NCBI GenBank assembly: GCA_019694835.1
Contig: JAIBBE010000163.1
Location: 1-63,309, forward strand
DNA from: Fimbriimonadaceae bacterium
Lineage (GTDB): Bacteria; Armatimonadota; Fimbriimonadia; Fimbriimonadales; Fimbriimonadaceae
Reading direction: 5' to 3'
Length of the DNA: 63,309 nt
Both the position numbers and the translations under genes were made by a program. The notes beneath the pieces are model-generated. The model did no database searches. It saw only the letters and a list, made by a program, of their open reading frames with translations, and was not told the DNA's origin. Positions 8,262-17,459 of this stretch are shown here, piece after piece. Each line of letters begins with the position of its first letter. The first letter of the stretch is position 1.

Positions 8262-9386
8262 ATGACATCCTATCCTCTACACTTTCCGGTCGGCGCGTTG
8301 ATGTGCCCGGTTGAGCCGATGCAGGCCGAGGATAGCCTTCAGTTGGCCGCTAACCGACTGCGTGACGAGGGGTTGACCATGCTTCCGGTGGCTCGGGGAA
8401 GGACTTTGGTTGGGGCTCTGACCAACAAGTCTCTTGCTTCTGCGATCGGGAGCGGCATCGGACCCCTGTCGCCGGTGGAACTCTCGCTTGAACGCGATTT
8501 GCCGACCATCGCTCCCTATCAGACCTGCGCCGACGCCCTGCGTCTGCTCGGTGACACGGGTGCGGACGGGCTCGTGGTCGTGGATGATGCCAACCAAGTT
8601 CTCGGCGTCTTTTCTGCCCGCGACCTGATTGCCCCCTCGGAAGCCGAATCCCGCCCCCGCCTCGTTGGGGGAATGGCCACCCCGTTCGGAGTGTACTTGA
8701 CCAATGGTGCGGTCACCGGTGGCGCGCCCAAATGGGCCCTCATGGTGACGGGAGCGGTGCTGTTCACCCTTTTCCTCGTCTCAAGCCTCGCCGCTGACGG
8801 CATCGACTTTCTCACTCGAAACATAGCGATCTCGACCGACCTGCGGATTTCTCTATTGAGCGGGATAGCCTTCGTGTTTTTCATGCTCGGACTCCGCCTG
8901 ATGCCCCTGGCCGGGATTCATGCGGCGGAGCACATGGTCGTTCACGCCATCGAACGGGGCGAGCCGCTGACCCCGCAGGTGGTGGAGCGAATGCCACGGG
9001 TGCATCCGCGCTGCGGAACGAATTTCGCTACGGCGGCCATGCTCTTTCTCGGAATCGCGGGCAGCACTTGGATTCCTGACCAGGAACTCCGCGTTCTTCT
9101 CGGTGGCCTCGTGGCTCTCATCCTCTGGCGCCCCCTCGGGTCACTTCTCCAGTTTTACGTGACCACGCGTAGACCAAACAAGAAGCAGATCGACATGGGG
9201 ATCGAGGCGGGTCAGCAGCTTCTTGCGAACTACCAGAAGGCTCATGCGGCGTTTCCAAGCATCTGGTTGCGGCTTTGGAACAGCGGAATGCCGCAGATCA
9301 TCATGGGATCCTTGGCAGCCGGGCTCGTGCTCGAGGGTCTCGCCTGGTCATTGGGCTACCATGACCTTGTCCGGGTATACTTTTGA
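8262..9386 (+). CDS. CBS-domain plus DUF1385 membrane protein
   Basis: The 374-residue product has two N-terminal CBS motifs (about residues 10-125, VGALTNKSLA and VLGVFSARDL). These are followed by a DUF1385 domain with several membrane helices and the signature GIHAAEHMVVHAIERGEPLT and HPRCGTN. DUF1385 proteins are multi-pass membrane proteins of unknown function, sometimes linked to prfA/rpmE neighbourhoods; the CBS pair suggests adenine-nucleotide sensing. I chose the ATG at 8262 over an upstream start at 8208, which would add unrelated residues running into the palindromic repeat. SecG follows closely. Confidence 0.75.
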   Translation: MTSYPLHFPVGALMCPVEPMQAEDSLQLAANRLRDEGLTMLPVARGRTLVGALTNKSLASAIGSGIGPLSPVELSLERDLPTIAPYQTCADALRLLGDTGADGLVVVDDANQVLGVFSARDLIAPSEAESRPRLVGGMATPFGVYLTNGAVTGGAPKWALMVTGAVLFTLFLVSSLAADGIDFLTRNIAISTDLRISLLSGIAFVFFMLGLRLMPLAGIHAAEHMVVHAIERGEPLTPQVVERMPRVHPRCGTNFATAAMLFLGIAGSTWIPDQELRVLLGGLVALILWRPLGSLLQFYVTTRRPNKKQIDMGIEAGQQLLANYQKAHAAFPSIWLRLWNSGMPQIIMGSLAAGLVLEGLAWSLGYHDLVRVYF

Positions 9387-9415
9387 CCGCCCAACTCTTG
9401 GGCTGAGGCATTTCG

Positions 9416-9667
9416 TTGGATCTGAAAACCGTTTATTACATCGTGTTGGGCCTTTCCGTGCTGGTCGCGGTCGTTTTTGCCCTGCTCATTTTCGTCACTG
9501 GAAAAGGTGATGCGATGTCGGGCGGCGGCGGGTCCATTCGCACCACCTTCAAAGGCAGAGCCACCTTCGACGATGCGATCTCCAAACTGACGATGTACCT
9601 GGGTGGAGGATTCATCTTCCTCATGCTGTTGCTCGACTGGCTCGGCACCCAAGTCTTCCCGCGTTAA
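9416..9667 (+). CDS. secG: Preprotein translocase subunit SecG
   Basis: An 83-residue protein with two membrane helices (about residues 7-28 and 60-78) separated by a cytoplasmic loop with [11 protein letters not shown], the normal SecG layout. It is an accessory part of the SecYEG channel that helps SecA-driven export. Start is TTG at 9416; no ATG is available in frame nearby. It converges with the histidine kinase gene, overlapping it by 4 bases. Confidence 0.85.
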   Translation: MDLKTVYYIVLGLSVLVAVVFALLIFVTGKGDAMSGGGGSIRTTFKGRATFDDAISKLTMYLGGGFIFLMLLLDWLGTQVFPR

Positions 9668-12327
9668 GCGGCTCTTCGTTCGGTGTCAAGCCAGCGGTCA
9701 AGCGCGTTTGCAAGGTGCTCGGGCTTGAAGGGCTTGGCAATGTAGTCGTCCATTCCACAGGCGAGACATGCTCGCCGGTCTTCCTCCGTTCCGGTCGCGG
9801 TCATTGCAATGATCGGGATGCGCCAACCGACTTCCTCTTCGGCCCTGATGGCTTCCGTCGCGGCGAACCCGTTCATTTTCGGCATTTGGCAGTCCATGAA
9901 GATGAGATCGAAGCGCTCACTGTGGAAGGCGTCGACTGCCGCCTCGCCGTCTGGCGCAATGACCACTTCGCAGCCAAATCCTTCCAGAACCTTTCTGGCA
10001 ACCATTTGATTGACGGGATTGTCTTCTGCCACGAGGACCCTTGCCGCGTACTTTCTGGTGTCGTTGTTTCCAGTGTAAGTCGGACTTGCAGTTTCCAAGC
10101 ACAATGCGCGGCGGATCGCGTCGCGCAGTTTGGATGAGACAACCGGGCGGGTCAGGACTTGGGCGGCGAAGGCAGGTCGATCACGCAAATTTTGCTGGAC
10201 GACCACCAGCGGGATAGTGCCGGCTGCAGCGAAGAGATCATCGAGCGGCAACGCTCCTTCGTCGCTGTCTGGGCGGTCGACGACGACGACGCTGAAGCCA
10301 TGACGACCGAGAGACTCTAGTGCCTCGATGGCGAGTGGGACCGTACTGACACAGGAGACGGCCAGCCCCCAGGATTCGCAGAGGCTCGACCATCGCTGTT
10401 GGGTCCGCTCTTCCGGGCTGACGACTAAGCACCGATAGTTTCCGTTGAGCGCGATGGGAGCTTCTTGGGTCGCAGATTCCGCTCGACGGAACGGGATTTC
10501 CGCGATGACGGCGGTGCCTTTGCCGAGTTCGCTTTCAATCCAAATGGAGCCACCCATCAGCTCGACGAACTGCTTGCTGATCGTTAGGCCCAACCCCGTG
10601 CCGCCAAATTGCCGGGTGGTCGATTCGTCAGCCTGCGCGAAGCTCTCGAAGACACGGTGAACCTTCTCGGGAGGTATGCCGATGCCGGTATCACGAACGC
10701 AAAGTTGAATCGAGATTGAATCTTCCGACTCGCCCATGGTCGTCGCAGAGATGTCTATTTCGCCTGCGGTGGTGAACTTGACGGCGTTGCCGACCAGGTT
10801 AGTCACAATCTGGCGAATTCGGGTTGGATCACCCATGACGTTCGTCGGCATACGGGGATCGACGTGCATGGACAGTTCGAGGCCCTTTTGGTGGGCAAGC
10901 TGCGCGAGGTTGACGCCCGCGTCTTCCACGACTTTGCGAAGGTCGAATTCGATGTTTTCGAGCGTGATCTTTCCGGCCTCGATGGAGGAGAAATCTAGGA
11001 TTTCCGTAAGAATCGCCAGCAGGGATTCAGCGCTATTCTTGATGGTCTCGACGTACTGCCGCTGTTCTGGATCGAGTTCGGTGGTGATCAGAAGCCCCGA
11101 GAGGCCGATGACCCCGTTCATGGGCGTCCGTATCTCGTGGCTCATGCGGGCGAGAAATGCGGATTTGTGCTGGGACGCCGCGAGGGCATGGTCTCGTGCT
11201 TCTTCGAGTTCGACAGCCTGTGATTCGAGCAATACGGCCTGATGCTGGGCCTCACGCTTTGCCGCCTCGATCGTTGCGAGGGACTCGTGGAGCTTCTCTT
11301 CGGTGCGTTTGCGAATGGCGATCTCGTATTCGAGGTCCTCTCGCTGCTGAAATGCCATCGCCACCATGCCGCCAATCTTGCCGAATTCGGTCGAATTCGC
11401 GGTGAGATCCTTCAGGGGCGCAGGATCGGAGAGGCGAAGGCTTTCCTCGATGAGGTGCAGCGGGGTCCCCACCCATCGTCGCAGCAAGAAATAGCTCAGC
11501 CCCATACACGCCAAGGCAAAGCCGACCGTTAGGCCGAAGGTAAGGAGCAAGCTATTGCGCGTTGCCACCGCACTGGCTCGGAGCCCTGCAAAGGTCGCAT
11601 AGGCAACCGGTTTGCCATCGAGTCCAGTCAGGGGAATGTTGATCTGGGTCTCCCCAAGGTCGATCAGCTCAAAAGGGGGAAGGTTTGAGTCCGACGGGCG
11701 AAGCGAGGCTTCGTTGCCGGCAAGTTTCGAAAGGAGTTGCAGTCGCTCGTTTCCCCAAACACGGGCCGCGAAGAGATAGCCCTGACCCTGCCCTTTTTTC
11801 TCGATGTCGCTCGAAGGCAAAACGATCGATCCGCGCATCTCGACAATGCCGTCGCTGTGCTTGACGAAGTAATGCCAAGTGCGTGCGGCCGCAGACTCAG
11901 CATTCGATGACCAGCTTGGCGGCTCAATCTGCTTTGTGAGCGCGGGGTTTCGCGCTTTGCTATAGATGAGTTTTCCGGCCCGGTCAAAAACCCACAGCAA
12001 ATCCACGTTGAACGAATCCAGCGCGGTGTCGAGATTGGTGGTTGCCCATTCCTTGTTCGCCGTCTTGGCGAATTCTACGGTGTCATCCCACCAGCTGTAG
12101 TCGTCAACCAGCTTGCGGTGAACCTGCCCTTCCAAGTCAACCAGTTGGGTGAGCAGACCGGAGCGCTCTTCGGCTTGAACCCGTTGAACAGCCTGCATCC
12201 GCCTGAGTTCGCTGACCGTCCACGCAAAGACTCCAGCGACGAAAGCCAGCGAGAGGCCGGCGAGCAAGAGCATGACCCGGGCCCTCACCGAACTGAATCG
12301 AGTAATCCAACTTCTCGGCAAATTCAT
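9664..12327 (-). CDS. Hybrid histidine kinase: CHASE4-HAMP-HisKA-HATPase-REC-REC
   Basis: The 887-residue protein has membrane helices at about 17-36 and 259-281. They enclose an extracytoplasmic CHASE4-like sensor with the [12 protein letters not shown] motif near 75-86. A HAMP region and a coiled coil (330-385) lead to the HisKA box with His397 in [10 protein letters not shown]. The ATPase domain has N and G boxes ([21 protein letters not shown]). A first receiver (about 630-745) is degenerate, with VVVVDRPD in place of the acceptor region; a second (760-880) is intact with Asp812 in [11 protein letters not shown]. There is no Hpt domain, so a separate phosphotransferase or output regulator must exist. 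The ATG at 12327 fits the first helix better than the longer frame. Confidence 0.88.
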   Translation of the reverse strand: MNLPRSWITRFSSVRARVMLLLAGLSLAFVAGVFAWTVSELRRMQAVQRVQAEERSGLLTQLVDLEGQVHRKLVDDYSWWDDTVEFAKTANKEWATTNLDTALDSFNVDLLWVFDRAGKLIYSKARNPALTKQIEPPSWSSNAESAAARTWHYFVKHSDGIVEMRGSIVLPSSDIEKKGQGQGYLFAARVWGNERLQLLSKLAGNEASLRPSDSNLPPFELIDLGETQINIPLTGLDGKPVAYATFAGLRASAVATRNSLLLTFGLTVGFALACMGLSYFLLRRWVGTPLHLIEESLRLSDPAPLKDLTANSTEFGKIGGMVAMAFQQREDLEYEIAIRKRTEEKLHESLATIEAAKREAQHQAVLLESQAVELEEARDHALAASQHKSAFLARMSHEIRTPMNGVIGLSGLLITTELDPEQRQYVETIKNSAESLLAILTEILDFSSIEAGKITLENIEFDLRKVVEDAGVNLAQLAHQKGLELSMHVDPRMPTNVMGDPTRIRQIVTNLVGNAVKFTTAGEIDISATTMGESEDSISIQLCVRDTGIGIPPEKVHRVFESFAQADESTTRQFGGTGLGLTISKQFVELMGGSIWIESELGKGTAVIAEIPFRRAESATQEAPIALNGNYRCLVVSPEERTQQRWSSLCESWGLAVSCVSTVPLAIEALESLGRHGFSVVVVDRPDSDEGALPLDDLFAAAGTIPLVVVQQNLRDRPAFAAQVLTRPVVSSKLRDAIRRALCLETASPTYTGNNDTRKYAARVLVAEDNPVNQMVARKVLEGFGCEVVIAPDGEAAVDAFHSERFDLIFMDCQMPKMNGFAATEAIRAEEEVGWRIPIIAMTATGTEEDRRACLACGMDDYIAKPFKPEHLANALDRWLDTERRAA

Positions 12328-12402
12328 CGTGAGCCTGAAGTGTTTTCGGCATCTCGACGGCAAGTCTGGAGGCTTGATCGAACCAATCCGCTCCCCCGGC
12401 GG

Positions 12403-12408
12403 TAGATT
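12403..12408 (+). promoter_or_regulatory. -10 box (TAGATT) that favours the ATG start of ubiX
   Basis: TAGATT ends 6 nt before the ATG at 12415, the spacing seen at many starts in this window. The alternative GTG at 12412 would be only 3 nt away. Confidence 0.5.
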
Positions 12409-12414
12409 GAGGTG

Positions 12415-13011
12415 ATGCAAACGGGCAAGTTGGTGGTGGGAGTGACTGGTGCGAGCGGAGCGATCTACGCACAGCGCTTTCTGCGTCAGGCGGCAAAAAT
12501 CTTCGACGAGATCCTGTTGGTGATGAGCGATCAAGCCATTCAGGTCGCGGCAACGGAACTCGGATACGCCCCGCGTCGCAATCCGTTCTCGACCACCGAG
12601 TGGCTGGGCGAAGATCTGCAGAACATCCGACTGCTCGACGAGAGGAACTTCTTCACCCCGCCCGCAAGCGGCTCGTTCCGGCATGACGGCATGGTCATCG
12701 TTCCTTGCTCGATGGGCACGGCGGGTCGCATCGCAGCTGGCATCAGCAACGATCTTCTGACTCGGGCTGCCGACGTGTGCCTGAAGGAGGGCAGGAAGCT
12801 CATCGTGGTTCCGCGAGAAATGCCGATGAACGTGATCATGCTGCGCAACTTAACGACCCTGGCCGAGGCAGGAGTGACCGTTCTGCCGGCCTGCCCGGCT
12901 TGGTACTTCCAGCCGTCTACGCTCGAGGACCTGGCCGATACCGTGGTCGCTCGAATCCTTCAGAATCTGGGCGTGGAACAGACTCTGGTCAAGCAGTGGA
13001 TGGAAGACTAG
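12415..13011 (+). CDS. ubiX: Flavin prenyltransferase UbiX
   Basis: A 198-residue enzyme that prenylates FMN to give prFMN, the cofactor of UbiD decarboxylases. The N-terminal [17 protein letters not shown] motif, the [17 protein letters not shown] segment and the [11 protein letters not shown] and [10 protein letters not shown] motifs all match the family, and the length is normal. A UbiD-family decarboxylase is encoded 13 kb downstream in the same window. It is divergent from the histidine kinase and is followed after 7 bases by the epimerase gene, so the two are probably co-transcribed. Confidence 0.93.
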   Translation: MQTGKLVVGVTGASGAIYAQRFLRQAAKIFDEILLVMSDQAIQVAATELGYAPRRNPFSTTEWLGEDLQNIRLLDERNFFTPPASGSFRHDGMVIVPCSMGTAGRIAAGISNDLLTRAADVCLKEGRKLIVVPREMPMNVIMLRNLTTLAEAGVTVLPACPAWYFQPSTLEDLADTVVARILQNLGVEQTLVKQWMED

Positions 13012-13018
13012 CGGACTT

Positions 13019-13918
13019 ATGCCGAAAGTCGTCATCGCCGGAGGCACTGGGTTCATCGGACGAGCCCTGGTTGCCGATTTCGTCGGCAGCGGGTGGGAAG
13101 TCGTGCTTCTCTCCCGATCCGGATCGCGCAACTCCGAAATCCGAACTGCGGCCTGGGACGGCAAGCGGCAGGGCGACTGGTCGCGCGAACTCGAAGGAGC
13201 GGAGGCCGTACTCAACCTATCCGGCGCGCCAATCGACCAGGTGTGGACGGATCCGGCGAAAGAGGAGATTCGTCGGTCGCGTGTCGATTCCACCCTCGCC
13301 ATCGGTACCGCACTCGCCGACCTGAAGATCCCGCCCAAGGTCTGGATCAATTCGAGTGCCATCGGATGGTACGGCGACACCGGCACCTTCGAGGTGAGCG
13401 AGGCTTCACCCGCGGGAAAGGGATTCCTCGCTGACACGTGCGAAGCTTGGGAGGCCGCTGTCGACGAAGTCGCCTCCCCTGTCCGCAAAGTCAAAATGCG
13501 AACGGGCGTTGTTTTGGGCAGAGGAGGCGGTGCGCTCGAGCCCTTGCTGAAACTCACGAAACTCGGGCTCGGCGGCGCTGCGGGCAATGGCCGTCAGTTC
13601 ATCAGCTGGATCCACCTTCAAGACCTCCTCGCCCTCTATCGATGGGTGGTCGAGACGCCGGAGATTCAGGGTCCGGTGAATGCGACGTCTCCGAACCCCG
13701 TCACGAACGCTGTCTTCATGCAAGAGCTGCGCAGTGCGTGCCATCGTCCGTGGTCGCCGCCTGTTCCGGCTTTCATGCTGTCGATTGGAGCGCGTGCCAT
13801 CGGCACACAACCCGATCTGATCTTGATCAGCCAGCGGGTTGCCCCTCAAATCGCCGAAGCCCACGACTTCCCCTTCCGATTCCCCACGCTTCGCGAGGCT
13901 CTCAAGAACTTAATCTAG
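13019..13918 (+). CDS. TIGR01777-family NAD(P)-binding epimerase-like protein
   Basis: A 299-residue extended SDR protein with the Rossmann motif VVIAGGTGFIGRAL at the start, the INSSAIGWYGDTG active-site region and the C-terminal DUF1731-like segment ending in FPTLREALKNL. This family (YfcH/SulA-like) is conserved in bacteria, but its substrate is unknown. It lies 7 bases after ubiX in the same direction, which suggests one transcript. Confidence 0.88.
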   Translation: MPKVVIAGGTGFIGRALVADFVGSGWEVVLLSRSGSRNSEIRTAAWDGKRQGDWSRELEGAEAVLNLSGAPIDQVWTDPAKEEIRRSRVDSTLAIGTALADLKIPPKVWINSSAIGWYGDTGTFEVSEASPAGKGFLADTCEAWEAAVDEVASPVRKVKMRTGVVLGRGGGALEPLLKLTKLGLGGAAGNGRQFISWIHLQDLLALYRWVVETPEIQGPVNATSPNPVTNAVFMQELRSACHRPWSPPVPAFMLSIGARAIGTQPDLILISQRVAPQIAEAHDFPFRFPTLREALKNLI

Positions 13919-13950
13919 CTCAATCTGAATTTATCCGAGCGTTCGAGCGT

Positions 13951-13956
13951 CATAAT
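13951..13956 (+). promoter_or_regulatory. -10 box (CATAAT) of a leaderless-type start
   Basis: CATAAT ends 6 nt before the ATG at 13963, with no Shine-Dalgarno between. Confidence 0.5.
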
Positions 13957-13962
13957 CACGTT

Positions 13963-15654
13963 ATGTTGCGGGCCAGCTTCGTTAAGCCATTGGCGTGCGT
14001 GATCGGGTGTGCCTTGGCCGCTCTTTCATTCGCCGGAATCACGATCAACGTTGACACGAGGGACGGGGAGTCCATCGCAGGTGAGAAGATCTTCAAGGTC
14101 ACGGTTATCGCCGACCACAACGTGACCAAGGTCGAGTTCTACGTCAACGACGACCTTCGCGATCAGGATGACAGCACGCCTTACGAGTTCAAGCTCGACA
14201 CCCTCGCGGAGAAGGAGGGCGACATCAAGATCAAGTTCGCCGCCTACACCTCCGAAGCGGAGAGCGCAACAAAGGTCCTCACCCTCAAGGTAGACAACGG
14301 CCTCGGAAAGGATGCATCATGGCATGTCGACAAGGCCAACGAGTACCTGACTGACAGCAAGTGGGACAGCGCAATTGCCTCGGCTCGGGCCGCCCTCAAG
14401 GTCAAGGCAGACTACAACCCCGCCCGAATCGCCATGGCGCGCGCCTACTTTGGAAAGAAGGTCTATGACCAGGCCCAGAAGTTCGCCGAAGACGCCCTTG
14501 CCTCCGAGCCGAAAAACCCCGCCGCGCTCGAACTGCTCAGTGCAATCAACCTCCAGAAGGCGTTCAACACGTTCAGCCGTGCCTCCGGGGACCGGACCGA
14601 AACCCTCAAAGTCATTGGGGCCGCTCTGAAGTCGGCGGTTGCTTCCCGGAAGTCCATATTGGATGAACAGCTTGAGGCCTTTGGGGCGGTGACGGATGCC
14701 AATCGCCTTCAGTACGTTGATCTCGCAATCAAGGCACAGCGCTACAGCCTCGCCATCGACCAGCTGGCTCCGGTCTTTCGAAAGGACACTCGCCAGCCCG
14801 CGGTCGCCAATCGCCTCCTGTATGCACAGATGCGAACGTCTCGGCTGAAGGATGCCTTCACGACGATGCAAGAGTACATCAAGGGCAATATGATCGATGG
14901 TTACGGCAATGCCCTCATCGCCATTCTGCAACTGCAGGCGGGCGACGTCGACAAGTCGTCGGAAGCCGAGAAAGAAGCTTTGCTCAACGACCCCGAGAAT
15001 CTCGGAGTTCGAACGGCTCAGGCCTACCTTGCGCTGAAACGAGGGTCAACCTCGGCACTGAGCAAGATCGCGAGTCAGCTTGGCCAAACCGAGGGCCAGC
15101 GACCCGAGGTGCTTTACTATCTTTCGACCGTCAACTATCAGCTTGGCAACCTCGATGTTGCGGCCGAAGAATTCCAGCAGTGCGTTCTGGCCGATCCGAC
15201 GAATTACGACATGTTCATCGAGCGATCGAACGAAGCGATGGCCGTTTCACTTCGCGGAGACGCAGCCAAGGACGACGAAGCGCGCAAGGCCGACCGCAAG
15301 TATCAGCAGCTGGTGGCACGTGCCTTCTTGGAGGCCGCGCTTGAAGCTCGGCCCGACTCGTTTGAGGCACTCACCGGTCTCGGACTGTTGAACCTCATGG
15401 AAGGCAAGACCGAGGATGCGGTTCGCATGACGACAGCCGCCACCAAAGCAGGACCCGAATATGCGGCCGCCCACTATGCCAATGCCGCTGCTCTCGGGGC
15501 TGCCAATCGTGATGCTGATGCCACGAAAGCCATGGCCCTGGCAGGAAAGTGGGACAAGGCGAACCTCGATGGTCTCAGCATTCCAAGTGGCCTCAAGGCA
15601 TGGCAGTACTTCCAGCGACACGGCCGCACGCCGCTGATCGCTTCACCGAGGTAA
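13963..15654 (+). CDS. Secreted TPR-repeat protein with N-terminal Ig-like domain
   Basis: A 563-residue protein with a signal peptide (MLRASFVKPLACVIGCALAA), then an Ig-like beta domain of the kind found in cell-surface proteins (VTKVEFYVNDDLRD). The rest is TPR repeats in at least two blocks (SARAALKVKADYNPARIAMA, GNLDVAAEEFQQCVLADP). The family is not one I can name. It is probably an envelope scaffold binding other proteins. A much longer frame starting at 13438 overlaps the epimerase and was rejected in favour of the ATG that carries a signal peptide and promoter. Confidence 0.75.
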   Translation: MLRASFVKPLACVIGCALAALSFAGITINVDTRDGESIAGEKIFKVTVIADHNVTKVEFYVNDDLRDQDDSTPYEFKLDTLAEKEGDIKIKFAAYTSEAESATKVLTLKVDNGLGKDASWHVDKANEYLTDSKWDSAIASARAALKVKADYNPARIAMARAYFGKKVYDQAQKFAEDALASEPKNPAALELLSAINLQKAFNTFSRASGDRTETLKVIGAALKSAVASRKSILDEQLEAFGAVTDANRLQYVDLAIKAQRYSLAIDQLAPVFRKDTRQPAVANRLLYAQMRTSRLKDAFTTMQEYIKGNMIDGYGNALIAILQLQAGDVDKSSEAEKEALLNDPENLGVRTAQAYLALKRGSTSALSKIASQLGQTEGQRPEVLYYLSTVNYQLGNLDVAAEEFQQCVLADPTNYDMFIERSNEAMAVSLRGDAAKDDEARKADRKYQQLVARAFLEAALEARPDSFEALTGLGLLNLMEGKTEDAVRMTTAATKAGPEYAAAHYANAAALGAANRDADATKAMALAGKWDKANLDGLSIPSGLKAWQYFQRHGRTPLIASPR

Positions 15655-15661
15655 TTCGCCG

Positions 15662-16741
15662 CTAGCCGGTTGTAGGCTCGCTCCGCTCAATGGCAGGGCG
15701 AGCCTTCAGTTTGTCTGCAACCTTTCGCCCCAACTCGATCGACGGCAGTTCAATGAAGTGGTAGCTCAGGGCCGCGATCCCGATGCTGCCGGCCACCGCG
15801 AGTGAAAACCACAGCGGCTTGGCCAGGGTTCGCGGCAACAAATCGAGCACGAGCGGGTGAAAGAGGTAAAGGCTGTAGCTGATCGCGCCGAGGTAGCGCA
15901 GGACGTTGGGAAACGCCTTGTCGCGCAGCCAGAATAAGAGCCCAAAGAAGGCGTACGCAGCGATCCAACTCAGGGCAACGGCCTGGAAGCTAAAGTCCTC
16001 TTGGCTGCCGGGGGTCGGCGGCTTGGGCAGGAGTTCGAAGCGAATGTACATTCCGGGAAGCAGCAAAGCCGCCGTGCCGACGAGGAGCCAGCCCAGCTGA
16101 GCTGGCTTCAGATCACCCTTGTAGACGCGGAAGAATGCGGTGCCAACGAAACACGTGGCAAGCAATCCGAGCCGCCCAGCCGGAAGGCTTCGATGAAGCA
16201 CGAAGTACGCCGTCATGCATCCGACGAAGACCACCGTTAATCCCAGCCAGGCCAAGGCAAGCGTCCGCTTGTTCAGCTTCAGCAGGAACAGGATCGAGAT
16301 CAGGATGTAGAACGCCATCTCGAGTGAAAGCGTCCAGTAGACCGGAATCGCGTGCGGCACCTTGAACGCCTCTTGGAACATCGTCATATTTGCCAAGGCG
16401 AACTTGACGATGTGCTGGGCCTGATCACCGGGAAGCGGCAACCAACCAAGGAAAAAGAGGATGAGTACGAGCGCAAGGCTGGTCCAATACGCCGGAAAGA
16501 GGCGGAAGAAGCGGCTCACCCAGAACTTGCGCGCATCGTTGCTTCGCTCCAGGCTGTACGGGATGACGAATCCGCTGACGATGAAGAACGAGACGACGCC
16601 GAACGTGCCGAGATTGAAGTTGTGGGTGGCCCACTGCGTGAATCCGGCGATCGTTTGCTCCAACGAATGCTGGATGACGACCGCAAAAGCCGCCAGCCCT
16701 CGCAAGGCATCGAGAAATGAAAGTCGTCGCGCTTCACTCAT
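15662..16741 (-). CDS. Acyltransferase 3 (OafA/YrhL-type) membrane protein
   Basis: A 359-residue integral membrane acyltransferase. It starts with the family motif RRLSFLDALRGLAAFAVVIQ, in which a His (QHS) follows helix 1, and shows ten or so membrane helices, for example FFIVSGFVIPYSLERSNDA with the conserved SGF. It moves acyl groups, usually acetyl, onto surface sugars such as O-antigen or exopolysaccharide. No polysaccharide cluster surrounds it here. It converges with the TPR gene after a gap of 7 bases. Confidence 0.88.
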   Translation of the reverse strand: MSEARRLSFLDALRGLAAFAVVIQHSLEQTIAGFTQWATHNFNLGTFGVVSFFIVSGFVIPYSLERSNDARKFWVSRFFRLFPAYWTSLALVLILFFLGWLPLPGDQAQHIVKFALANMTMFQEAFKVPHAIPVYWTLSLEMAFYILISILFLLKLNKRTLALAWLGLTVVFVGCMTAYFVLHRSLPAGRLGLLATCFVGTAFFRVYKGDLKPAQLGWLLVGTAALLLPGMYIRFELLPKPPTPGSQEDFSFQAVALSWIAAYAFFGLLFWLRDKAFPNVLRYLGAISYSLYLFHPLVLDLLPRTLAKPLWFSLAVAGSIGIAALSYHFIELPSIELGRKVADKLKARPAIERSEPTTG

Positions 16742-16776
16742 TCGAGCCTGAGGATTGCACGAATGACACGCTCATG

Positions 16777-16807
16777 GGCCATATAAGTCTTATTGGTCCT
16801 ATTAACA
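16777..16807. repeat. Short iterated AT-rich motif downstream of the four-helix-bundle gene
   Basis: AAGTCTTATTGGTCCTAT (16784-16801) closely resembles AGGTCTTATAGGTCATAT inside the neighbouring gene (17006-17023), with 15 of 18 identical. A similar stretch occurs alone at 41680-41720. Confidence 0.6.
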
Positions 16808-17386
16808 TCAATCTACAATTTGCTTTGAATCGAGAGAGTTCTTTCGTGCCTGGGTTCGTACCCGGTACAGTCGTTCCGTGAAGCCGCCTTCCTCGAGGAA
16901 CTGCGCACTGAGTTGCCTTTTGAGCTGGTCGAGAAGAAAATTGGCCTGGTGAGTTATGCAGATCAGGGTGTTGGCGGCGGTCTCCGGGGATTTCTCCTCG
17001 ACATAGGTCTTATAGGTCATATACGACTTATCTTTCAGGTACGCCAGCTTCCTGATAGCGACCGCCTTGGGATGGTCCTTCGGCCAAAGCGACAGATCAT
17101 TCAGGCGAAGGTAATCGTGCAAGTCAACCAGGAGTTCTTCCAGGCTCCCCCTGGCAACACTGATGAGCTTGATCTCCATCTTCTTCGAGGTACCCGAGAC
17201 CATGCTGCCCTCGGCGATGTTTTGCTTGCCACTTCGAGCAGCCTGCACCATTTGGTCAACCGTGCGTGAGCGACGGTCAATCAGGCGTTCGCAAAACGCC
17301 ACCGTACCGTCAAAGATGATCTCGGCCAGTTGATAGGCTTGAAGATCTCGGTACCCGCCATGCGGCGGCAGCAGGGGCTCGTCCAT
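16808..17386 (-). CDS. Four-helix-bundle suffix-domain protein (S23/IVP-related)
   Basis: A 192-residue protein related to the 23S rRNA intervening-sequence (S23) and Avd-like four-helix bundles. Diagnostic parts are YRDLQAYQLAEIIFD, RRSRTVDQMVQAARSGKQN and IAEGSMVSGTSKKMEIKL. The segment KSYMTYKTYVEEKSP (near residue 125) is encoded by a short-period repeat also found just downstream of the gene. The family binds nucleic acid in some cases; no function is assigned to this subtype. A paralogue is at 36389-36955. TAACCT (17393-17398 on the minus strand) lies 6 nt before the ATG. Confidence 0.85.
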   Translation of the reverse strand: MDEPLLPPHGGYRDLQAYQLAEIIFDGTVAFCERLIDRRSRTVDQMVQAARSGKQNIAEGSMVSGTSKKMEIKLISVARGSLEELLVDLHDYLRLNDLSLWPKDHPKAVAIRKLAYLKDKSYMTYKTYVEEKSPETAANTLICITHQANFLLDQLKRQLSAQFLEEGGFTERLYRVRTQARKNSLDSKQIVD

Positions 17387-17459
17387 TCGCTTAGGTTACA
17401 GCAAAATGCCCCCAACCCTGCCGAGGATTGAGGGCACAGCCCAAGAGCAATGGCTGACG

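Noticed and set aside
9664..12684. Longer start for the histidine kinase at 12684
   Set aside because: The extra 119 residues are read antisense to the ubiX gene and have no signal-peptide or domain sense; the ATG at 12327 leads directly into the first membrane helix.
13438..13962. N-terminal extension of the TPR protein
   Set aside because: It overlaps the epimerase gene in another frame; the ATG at 13963 gives a signal peptide and has a -10 box 6 nt upstream.
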